From NCBI GenBank assembly GCA_006227965.1, contig SBFL01000343.1, positions 1-7,014 of the forward strand: a stretch of 7,014 nt of DNA. The letters run 5' to 3'. A program made the translations under genes and the position numbers. This document shows, in pieces, positions 1 through 5,642 of the stretch. This DNA is from Bacteroidota bacterium. GTDB taxonomy: Bacteria; Bacteroidota; Bacteroidia; Flavobacteriales; Flavobacteriaceae. A model generated the notes under the pieces. That model saw only the letters and a program-made list of their open reading frames with translations. It searched no databases and had not been told where the DNA came from. The first letter of the stretch is position 1, and every line of letters starts with the position of its first letter.

Positions 1-2
1 TA

Positions 3-572
3 TCATGCGAAGAGTTTTTGATCCGCACGAAAGTACAAACGGGCAAAAAGCCATCCCAGGAATGCCCCTGCAAGGGAGCCGCTCAGCACATCAAGGGGGT
101 AATGGACCCCCATGTAGATCCTGCTGTAGGCCACCAGCAGCGCCCAGAAAAGAAGGAGGGCTGCCCAAACCAGGCGACGGCTACCCCAAAAGATCCCAAA
201 AAATATAGCCAGGCCAAAGGAATTTGCGGCATGGGCAGAAAAATATCCGTAGCGCCCCCCGCAGCTCTCTTTTACCAGGCGTACCATTCCTTCGAGTTCG
301 GGCTCGTGGCAGGGTCGCAGGCGCTGCATGCCGTATTTGAAAAAATTGGCCAGCTGGTCTGTACAGGTTATCAATAAACCGATGAAGATCAGGAAAACCC
401 CCGTGCGCTTCCAGCCAATTTCCCGCACAGTGAGGTATAACAAAAGGGCATAGAGGGGAAGGGCTGCCCATTTATCGGACAGAGCCGTCCAGAACGGGTC
501 CCAGGCAGGCGACCCGAGCCCGTTGAGGAAAACAAACCATTCCTGGTCTTTTTCAATCAGGCTTTCCCACAT
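3..572 (-). CDS. PAP2-family membrane phosphatase
   Basis: This is a 189-residue integral membrane protein of the type 2 phosphatidic acid phosphatase (PAP2) superfamily, which removes phosphate from lipid phosphates such as undecaprenyl diphosphate, phosphatidylglycerophosphate or lipid A. All three signature blocks are visible. Block 1 is K79-x6-R86-P87. Block 2 is FSAH at 111-114, where the usual form is PSGH; the catalytic His114 is kept. Block 3 is S150-R151-x5-H157-x3-D161. Hydrophobic segments near 37-49, 57-73, 117-130, 134-149 and 163-180 fit the five- to six-helix fold of bacterial members, and the length is normal. The ATG start lies one base after the stop of the upstream 75-codon gene (TGA-T-ATG), which indicates translational coupling in the mazG-MATE operon. 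The stop codon falls at the left edge, so the gene is complete. The exact lipid substrate cannot be read from the sequence. Confidence 0.93.
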   Translation of the reverse strand: MWESLIEKDQEWFVFLNGLGSPAWDPFWTALSDKWAALPLYALLLYLTVREIGWKRTGVFLIFIGLLITCTDQLANFFKYGMQRLRPCHEPELEGMVRLVKESCGGRYGYFSAHAANSFGLAIFFGIFWGSRRLVWAALLLFWALLVAYSRIYMGVHYPLDVLSGSLAGAFLGWLFARLYFRADQKLFA

Positions 573-573
573 A

Positions 574-801
574 TCAATCCTGGTAACGGGAGACTTCCCG
601 GTCGTAAAATTCGGTGGCCTCCGCTATGAGCTTTTCGGCTTCCAGTTCCAGTTCTTTCCGGTCCTCGGCCGAGAACTCCTCCAGCCATTCCACTTCGTCA
701 TTTTCCAGATTGATGATAAACCGGGGGTAGTCGGTATGCACAATATAGATGGCATCCGGATGGTCCGTATTATCCCCCAGCAGGAATTTCGGGATTTTCA
801 T
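574..801 (-). CDS. Small acidic conserved hypothetical protein (75 aa)
   Basis: This short soluble protein of unknown function resembles conserved flavobacterial hypotheticals, judged from memory and not from a search. It has no signal peptide or membrane segment. The N-terminal half (start MKIPKFLLGDNTDHPD, then a YPRFIINL strand near residues 25-32) looks like a small beta-sheet unit. The C-terminal half (about 35-75) is very rich in Glu, Asp and Lys and is predicted to be one long charged helix. I chose the ATG at 799-801. A GTG two codons upstream (805-807) would give a 77-residue form, but the conserved-looking sequence begins at the ATG. It lies between the MATE exporter (17-base gap) and the PAP2 gene (1-base gap), so it is co-transcribed with both. 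That position does not establish a role, and I assign none. Confidence 0.82.
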   Translation of the reverse strand: MKIPKFLLGDNTDHPDAIYIVHTDYPRFIINLENDEVEWLEEFSAEDRKELELEAEKLIAEATEFYDREVSRYQD

Positions 802-818
802 CAGCACAGGGTTTTAGG

Positions 819-2210
819 TCATGATCCACCGCCTGTAGCCCTATGGGGGAGCTGCAATAACCGATGGGTCATATGGCGGAAACGAAGATACAACATAATT
901 GATGAGGCCGTAAGGCCGAGCAGCAATCCGATCCAGATCCCCGTACTCTCCAGGCGGGTATGCAGGCCCAGGTAATAGGAGATGGGAAAGCCCACAAGCC
1001 AGTACGCCACAAAGGTAATCAGGGTTGGGATCCGCACATCCTGTAGCCCCCTGAGCGCCCCGAGGACCACCACCTGGATCCCGTCGGAAATCTGGAAAAA
1101 CGCAGCGACCAGAAGGAGCCGGGCCGCAATTGACAGTACTTCCATGTTGTCTGCCTGGTTGGTAAGGTCCTGCGTGTCCAGGTAGATGGTCGGAAGCAGG
1201 TTTCGCCCCAACAGGAAAAAGATGGCGAACCCTACCTGCAGCATTAAGGTCATCAGGAATATGGAGGTGGCCACCCGCCGGAGTTCGGGATAATCGCGGA
1301 GTCCTTTCTGGTTCCCCACGCGGATCATGGCAGCTACCCCAAGCCCCATACCGAACATGAACGTCATACTGCTAAGGTTCAGGGCTATCTGGTTGGCAGC
1401 CTGGGGGTTTTTCCCCAACACGCCGCTCATCCAGACGGCGGCCGTAAAGATGGCGACCTCGAAAAACATCTGCAGGGCAGATGGAAAACCCAGGTTCACA
1501 ATCTTGCGAAGCATGCCATTCTCAATATGACGGAAACGGAGCCTGCCTACATAATCTGAAAAAACCGGCCTTTTTGCAACCAGCAACCAAAGAAATAGAA
1601 CCATGCCGACGCGGGAGACAAGGGTTCCGATGGCTGCCCCGACTATACCCAGCCTGGGAAATCCCAGGGCCCCAAAAATCAGCAGGTAATTCAAAACAAT
1701 GTTGATCACATTGGCCAGAATGGTGGCATACATGGGGTATTTCGTTCTGGAAAGGCCTTCGGAAAATTGCTTTAGCGCCTGGAAAATGATCAGTGGAATA
1801 AGCGAAAAAGCGACCAGGTCCAGGTAGGGAATCGCCAGGGCGACTACCTCATCAGGCTGGTCCATCAGGTACATCAGGGGTTTGGAGAGCAGGACGGCCC
1901 CAAAGAGGGCCAAGCCAAGCAGGGCGCAGAGCACCAGGCCGTGTTGAAGCACCCGTCTCCCCTCCTGCCTGTCCCCTGCCCCGTCGGCTTCCGCTACCAG
2001 GGGCGTTATGGCCGTCGAGAACCCGATCCCAAGGGACATGGCGATGAAGACGAAACTATTCCCCAGGGAAACTGCAGCAAGCTCCGCCGTCCCTAACTGC
2101 CCCACCATTACATTATCGGCAAAGGCCACAAAGGAATGGCCGAGCATCCCGAGGATCACCGGCGAAGCCAGGCGCAGGTTGTACCGGAATTCTCGGGTAT
2201 ACTGCTTCAT
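819..2210 (-). CDS. MATE-family multidrug/cation efflux transporter
   Basis: This 463-residue inner-membrane protein belongs to the multidrug and toxic compound extrusion family, NorM/DinF type, which exports cationic or aromatic compounds in exchange for Na+ or H+. Length and about 12 hydrophobic segments match the family. Two homologous halves are visible. The first half has P17, the D32-NVMVG segment, the G152-LSRTKYPM loop and N168-x5-N174 followed by LIFG and LGxxGAAxGT (about 187-196). The second half starts near 232 and carries Q274, then D376-xx-Q379 followed by GALRGLQD and P395, the usual second-half signature. The ATG start follows mazG by 48 bases with no clear promoter or terminator between them, so read-through from mazG is likely. 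Substrate and coupling ion cannot be decided. No truncation is seen. Confidence 0.95.
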   Translation of the reverse strand: MKQYTREFRYNLRLASPVILGMLGHSFVAFADNVMVGQLGTAELAAVSLGNSFVFIAMSLGIGFSTAITPLVAEADGAGDRQEGRRVLQHGLVLCALLGLALFGAVLLSKPLMYLMDQPDEVVALAIPYLDLVAFSLIPLIIFQALKQFSEGLSRTKYPMYATILANVINIVLNYLLIFGALGFPRLGIVGAAIGTLVSRVGMVLFLWLLVAKRPVFSDYVGRLRFRHIENGMLRKIVNLGFPSALQMFFEVAIFTAAVWMSGVLGKNPQAANQIALNLSSMTFMFGMGLGVAAMIRVGNQKGLRDYPELRRVATSIFLMTLMLQVGFAIFFLLGRNLLPTIYLDTQDLTNQADNMEVLSIAARLLLVAAFFQISDGIQVVVLGALRGLQDVRIPTLITFVAYWLVGFPISYYLGLHTRLESTGIWIGLLLGLTASSIMLYLRFRHMTHRLLQLPHRATGGGS

Positions 2211-2258
2211 CTCTATTTCAGCCTCAGATCGTTGTAAAGACTTTGGTACGGGGTTTTA

Positions 2259-3035
2259 TTAATCCTGCTTCTTTGCCGCTTCCCAATACTGGTCCATTTC
2301 TGCAAGAGACATCTCGCCAAGCTTTTTTCCCGCCCGTCCGGCACTGGATTCAAGGAACCTGAACCGCCGTATGAACTTTTTGTTGGTTCGCTCAAGGGCA
2401 TTCTCCGGGTTGATCCCGAGAAAGCGGGCGTAGTTCACCATGGAAAAGAAAACATCTCCCAACTCGGACTCCACCTCATCTGCATTACCTGCCCGTACGG
2501 CCTCCTCCAGCTCTCCCAGTTCTTCCTTCACCTTCAGCAGGACCTGGGCCGGATGTTCCCAGTCAAAGCCAACCCCTGCCACCTTCTCCTGGATGCGGTT
2601 GGCCTTCACCAACGCGGGCAGGCCGTTAGGGACTCCCTCGAGGACACTTTTTTTCCCCTCCTGCAATTTGATCTTTTCCCAGTTTGCTTTTACCTCATCT
2701 TCCCCCTTTACTTTAATATCCCCGTAAATATGCGGATGGCGCCGGATGAGCTTCTCAGAAATGTCATGGGCCACATCGGCCATATCAAAATCCCCGGTTT
2801 CCGATCCGATCTTTGCGTAGAACACGATATGCAACAGGAGATCCCCCAGCTCTTTTTTTACCTCTGCGAGGTCGTTTTCCAGGATAGCATCTCCCAGTTC
2901 ATAGGTCTCCTCTATGGTAAGGTAGCGCAGAGATTCCATCGTTTGCTTTTTGTCCCATGGGCACTGGGCCCTCAACTCGTCCATAATGGTAAGCAATCTG
3001 TCAAAGGCGTCTAACTGGTCTTTTCGGGAATTCAT
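2259..3035 (-). CDS. mazG: Nucleoside triphosphate pyrophosphohydrolase MazG
   Basis: This cytoplasmic enzyme hydrolyses nucleoside triphosphates to monophosphates and pyrophosphate, removing non-canonical or damaged nucleotides; in E. coli it also lowers ppGpp during starvation. The 258-residue product has the full tandem two-domain layout. Domain 1 (about 15-105) has CPWDKKQT at 25-32, E42-E43-xx-E46 and E62-LGD65, the Mg2+-binding acidic residues, followed by RRHPHIYGD at 98-106. Domain 2 (about 140-235) has E171-E172-xx-E175 and E191-LGD194, then KFIRRF at 220-225. The frame stays open upstream to 3221. I chose the ATG at 3033-3035 because MazG homology begins there, the length is then typical, and a TAnnTTTG promoter element lies just upstream. 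Any longer form would run into the divergent lipoprotein gene. It is the first gene of the minus-strand operon. Confidence 0.96.
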   Translation of the reverse strand: MNSRKDQLDAFDRLLTIMDELRAQCPWDKKQTMESLRYLTIEETYELGDAILENDLAEVKKELGDLLLHIVFYAKIGSETGDFDMADVAHDISEKLIRRHPHIYGDIKVKGEDEVKANWEKIKLQEGKKSVLEGVPNGLPALVKANRIQEKVAGVGFDWEHPAQVLLKVKEELGELEEAVRAGNADEVESELGDVFFSMVNYARFLGINPENALERTNKKFIRRFRFLESSAGRAGKKLGEMSLAEMDQYWEAAKKQD

Positions 3036-3051
3036 TGAGGTAAAATTTGGG

Positions 3052-3059
3052 CAAAGGTA
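3052..3059 (-). promoter_or_regulatory. Bacteroidota-type -7 promoter element for mazG operon
   Basis: On the minus strand this site reads TACCTTTG, an exact match to the Bacteroidota sigma-A -7 consensus TAnnTTTG. It ends 16 bases before the mazG ATG, so transcription would start only about 8-12 bases upstream of the start codon and give a very short leader. No matching TTG or TTTG -33 element is seen at the usual distance, so the assignment rests on the -7 match and the position. Confidence 0.6.
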
Positions 3060-3072
3060 CAAATACGGGGTT

Positions 3073-3103
3073 TTGGTAGCCATGGTTATTTCCCCTATTT
3101 TTA
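3073..3103 (+). promoter_or_regulatory. Possible promoter for the exported-hydrolase genes
   Basis: On the plus strand, TTG at 3073-3075 is followed after 20 bases by TATTTTTA at 3096-3103. This is a one-mismatch fit to the Bacteroidota TAnnTTTG element with permissible spacing to a -33 TTG. Transcription would begin near 3108-3111, about 22-25 bases before the lipoprotein ATG at 3133. The site sits beside the opposite-facing mazG element, so the two transcripts would diverge from adjacent DNA. The match is degenerate and AT-rich by chance here, so this is tentative. Confidence 0.33.
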
Positions 3104-3132
3104 AGGGTGTTAGCCAAACAAATACGCAAGCC

Positions 3133-4770
3133 ATGTACTTACGCTGCTTCTTCCTCGGATGCCTGGTCCTGGTTTCATGCCGGCAGGAACCTTTATTTGA
3201 TATCATAATACGAAACGGCACCGTCCTGGATGGCAGTGGTAATACGGGCGTTCAGGCAGACGTCGGGATCCGGGCAGACACCGTTGCCGCTATCGGAGAT
3301 TTGTCTGCAAATGCTGCCGGTCTCGAGGTAGATGCAACAGGGCTCCATGTAGCCCCGGGTTTTATCAACATGCTGAGCTGGGCAAATGTATCCCTCCTGG
3401 TTGATGGTCGTTCACAAAGCGATTTGCGGCAGGGGGTTACCCTGGAAGTCATGGGGGAAGGTCGTTCCATGGGACCGCTCAACCCGGAAATGAAAAAGAA
3501 AATGCAGGAGGATCAGCAGGACTATACCTATGAGGTCACCTGGAACACACTTGGAGAATACCTGCAACACCTTGAAGACAGGGGTGTTTCAACCAATGTC
3601 ACCTCTTTTGTCGGGAATGGAACTCTTAGGGAATACGTCATGGGATATGAAAACCGGCCCCCCGCCCCCGATGAGATGGAACGAATGAAAGAACTCCTCC
3701 GGGAGGCCATGGAAGAAGGTGCTGTAGGCCTTTCCACCTCCCTTTTGTATGTGCCCAGCGGACATGCGTCCACGGAAGAAATCATCGGATTGGCCAGGGA
3801 GGCTTCCGCTTATGGGGGAATGTATATTTCCCATGTCCGCAACGAAGAGGACAGCCTTTTATACTCCATAAGGGAACTGATACAAATCGCAGAAGCCGCC
3901 GACATCCGTTCAGAGGTCTATCACTTCAAGGCTTCCGGGCAGGATAACTGGCATTTGCTGGACAGCGCCATTGCCATGATTGAAGACGCACGCGGGCGCG
4001 GGCTGCATATCACAACAGATATGTACATGTACAATGCCAGTTCCACAGGGCTGAATGTCCTGTTCCCGGCATGGGCCCGGGAAGGGGGGCATTCAAAGAC
4101 GATGGCATACCTGGAGGACCCCGGGAAAAAAGCCCAAATGATCCGGGAGGCCCAATTCCATGTGCCTGCCGAGAACATTCTCTTGGTGGGGTTCAAAAAC
4201 AAGGACCTTAGGTCCCTTATTGGCAAAACCCTCGCAGAGGTAGCCCAAAACAGGGGCATCACGCCTGCTGAGGCCATGGCTGAACTAATCTATGAGGATG
4301 ACAGCCGGATACAGGTGGTCTACTTTTCCATGAACGAGGATAATGTTAAGAAAAAACTGACCCTGCCCTACATGGCTGCCTGTTCAGATGCTGGTTCCTA
4401 CACCAATGAAGGCGTCTTCATCAGCCAAAGCACCCATCCAAGGGCCTATGGATCTTTTGCGCGACTTCTCGCTCATTTTGTAAGGGAAGAAAAAGTGATT
4501 TCCCTGGAAGAGGCAATCCGGCGGTTAACCTCCCTGCCTGCCACCAACCTCCGATTGCAGCGGCGCGGTATGCTTAAGGAAGGCTATTTTGCTGACGTGG
4601 TTGTTTTTGATGCAGACCAGATCCAGGACCACGCTACTTTTGAGGAGCCGCATCAGTATGCAACGGGCGTTGCACATGTTTTTGTGAACGGGGTGCGCGT
4701 TATAGCCGAAGGGCAGCACACCGGGGCCAAGCCCGGTCGGTTCGTGAAGGGCCCTGGCTATAAAAAGTAG
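3133..4770 (+). CDS. N-acyl-D-amino-acid deacylase-like amidohydrolase lipoprotein
   Basis: This 545-residue protein belongs to the D-aminoacylase branch of the amidohydrolase superfamily, whose enzymes cleave the amide of N-acyl-D-amino acids using a zinc-containing TIM barrel. A lipoprotein signal peptide is clear: MYLRCFFLG, then lipobox LVSC with Cys16. The N-terminal beta-sandwich strand is IIIRNGTVLDG (25-35). Family features kept are H234 in YISHVRNE, H264 and K266 in YHFKASG, D419 in CSDAGS, HPRAYGSF at 435-442, and the C-terminal sandwich with GYFADVVVFD (484-493). The strand-1 HxH is missing: GFINMLSW (76-83) has Leu81 and Trp83 where the usual GFIDxHTH has His. The usual bridging cysteine of GNCG is also absent; the segment reads GEGR (108-111). 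Function therefore follows the family only loosely. I chose the ATG at 3133 because it begins the signal peptide; an in-frame ATG at 3082 would bury it. Confidence 0.85.
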   Translation: MYLRCFFLGCLVLVSCRQEPLFDIIIRNGTVLDGSGNTGVQADVGIRADTVAAIGDLSANAAGLEVDATGLHVAPGFINMLSWANVSLLVDGRSQSDLRQGVTLEVMGEGRSMGPLNPEMKKKMQEDQQDYTYEVTWNTLGEYLQHLEDRGVSTNVTSFVGNGTLREYVMGYENRPPAPDEMERMKELLREAMEEGAVGLSTSLLYVPSGHASTEEIIGLAREASAYGGMYISHVRNEEDSLLYSIRELIQIAEAADIRSEVYHFKASGQDNWHLLDSAIAMIEDARGRGLHITTDMYMYNASSTGLNVLFPAWAREGGHSKTMAYLEDPGKKAQMIREAQFHVPAENILLVGFKNKDLRSLIGKTLAEVAQNRGITPAEAMAELIYEDDSRIQVVYFSMNEDNVKKKLTLPYMAACSDAGSYTNEGVFISQSTHPRAYGSFARLLAHFVREEKVISLEEAIRRLTSLPATNLRLQRRGMLKEGYFADVVVFDADQIQDHATFEEPHQYATGVAHVFVNGVRVIAEGQHTGAKPGRFVKGPGYKK

Positions 4771-4815
4771 TGAGTGTATTTATGTGTCTGCAAAATTCGG
4801 TTTGTGTAGGCGCCA

Positions 4816-4840
4816 GCTCTTTCGCAGAGCCTTCATTTTA
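4816..4840 (+). terminator. Weak hairpin with T-rich tail after the amidohydrolase gene
   Basis: The arms GCTCT (4816-4820) and AGAGC (4826-4830) can pair around a five-base TTCGC loop, and the tract TTCATTTTA follows at 4832-4840. The stem is only five base pairs and the tail is interrupted, so termination would be partial at best. It lies 45 bases after the amidohydrolase stop and inside the extended open frame of the next gene, which argues that this part is not coding. Confidence 0.25.
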
Positions 4841-4894
4841 TCCAGAAAAATATCCTAAATTCGACGGAACTTTGGATACAGCATCCGGGGTTCG

Positions 4895-4904
4895 GAAGAA
4901 GGAA
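4895..4904 (+). promoter_or_regulatory. Purine-rich ribosome-binding site deciding the SGNH start
   Basis: GAAGAAGGAA is the best Shine-Dalgarno-like stretch in this part of the window. Its AAGGA core ends 10 bases before a TTG codon at 4914 from which a normal signal peptide can be read. Shine-Dalgarno use is generally weak in Flavobacteriia, so this supports the TTG start but does not prove it. Confidence 0.35.
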
Positions 4905-4913
4905 TACTCCCCC

Positions 4914-5642
4914 TTGGATACCCTTAAAGAAATTAAATACGCATTTTTCCCGATAGGTGCCTCCGGTCTGACCGGGATCCTGTTTGTGCTCTTCAGCTTC
5001 TGCCAGGGGCAGGACCTGAAGGCCCAGGACCCGCTTCGCTTTGAGGAGGAGATCAGGCAGCTGAAAAACAGGAATGATACCGTTTGGGATTCTGACAAAC
5101 CGACCCTGGTCTTTACCGGCAGCTCCAGCATCCGCCTGTGGGAGGACCTGCAGGACCGCTTCCCCGACAGACAAATTCTCAATACCGGTTTTGGGGGGTC
5201 ACAGGCCTCGGACTTGTTGTATTATCTGCACCCCCTAATTTTAGATTACCGTCCTGAACAGGTTTTCATTTACGAGGGGGACAACGATCTGGCAGAAGGA
5301 AAACGGCCCGGACAGGTCCTTCGCACGCTTAAAGATATAAAAGAGGAGATCCGCCAGGCCCTGCCTGAAATTCCCATTGTGTTCATTTCGGCCAAACCAA
5401 GCATCAGCCGGTGGAACCTCCGTGGCAAATACCGAAGGTTTAATCGGAGGCTGCTGCGATGGACGCACCGCGAACCCGGTCTTTGGTACGCCGATGTGTG
5501 GAGCGAGATGGTCACGGAACGGCAACTGGATAAATCGCTTTTTGTGGCCGATGGGCTTCATATGAATTCAAACGGGTACGACATCTGGGAAAAGGTGATT
5601 AACCCGCTTATAGAACCAAAACCTAAAACAAGAAATCCATGA
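4914..5642 (+). CDS. Exported SGNH/GDSL-family esterase
   Basis: This is a secreted serine hydrolase of the SGNH fold, likely removing acyl (often acetyl) groups from sugars or lipids. From the TTG start at 4914 it has 242 residues. A signal peptide covers about 1-37 (hydrophobic GASGLTGILFVLF, possible cleavage after LKA), and the mature part starts near QDPLRFEEE. All four SGNH blocks are visible: Ser71 in FTGSSSIRLW (block I), Gly in NTGFGGSQ at 90-97 (block II), Gly122 and Asn124 in YEGDNDL (block III), and Asp213 and His216 in DGLHMN (block V). The frame is open back to a GTG at 4770 and an ATG at 4782, but those starts would put about 45 unrelated-looking residues before the signal peptide. 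The start is thus uncertain; the catalytic domain is not. The stop overlaps the GH20 start, so the two are translationally coupled. Confidence 0.88.
   Translation: MDTLKEIKYAFFPIGASGLTGILFVLFSFCQGQDLKAQDPLRFEEEIRQLKNRNDTVWDSDKPTLVFTGSSSIRLWEDLQDRFPDRQILNTGFGGSQASDLLYYLHPLILDYRPEQVFIYEGDNDLAEGKRPGQVLRTLKDIKEEIRQALPEIPIVFISAKPSISRWNLRGKYRRFNRRLLRWTHREPGLWYADVWSEMVTERQLDKSLFVADGLHMNSNGYDIWEKVINPLIEPKPKTRNP

Noticed and set aside
523..975. A 150-codon plus-strand open frame crossing the PAP2, small hypothetical and MATE genes.
   Set aside because: It spans three genes on the opposite strand, including their junctions, and has no family resemblance.
2211..2258. A separate promoter or terminator between mazG and the MATE gene.
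   Set aside because: I found neither a TAnnTTTG match on the minus strand nor a convincing hairpin in these 48 bases, so they are best read as an operon-internal spacer.
2950..3132. A 61-residue N-terminal extension of the amidohydrolase, overlapping mazG on the opposite strand, including an in-frame ATG at 3082.
   Set aside because: The residues starting at 3133 form a lipoprotein signal peptide with a lipobox. Either extension would bury it and the longer one would lie antisense to mazG.
3036..3221. A 62-residue N-terminal extension of mazG in an open minus-strand frame.
   Set aside because: It would overlap the signal-peptide region of the divergent lipoprotein, place the promoter element inside the gene and make the protein much longer than typical MazG. 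Homology begins at the ATG at 3035.
3910..4277. Open minus-strand frames inside the amidohydrolase gene (up to 118 codons).
   Set aside because: The plus-strand frame carries a recognised protein with family motifs through this region. The antisense translations show no domain-like pattern and are by-products of GC-rich codon use.
4833..5182. Two overlapping minus-strand open frames of about 113 codons opposite the SGNH gene.
   Set aside because: They cover the start and block I of a well-supported plus-strand esterase and show no recognisable features.
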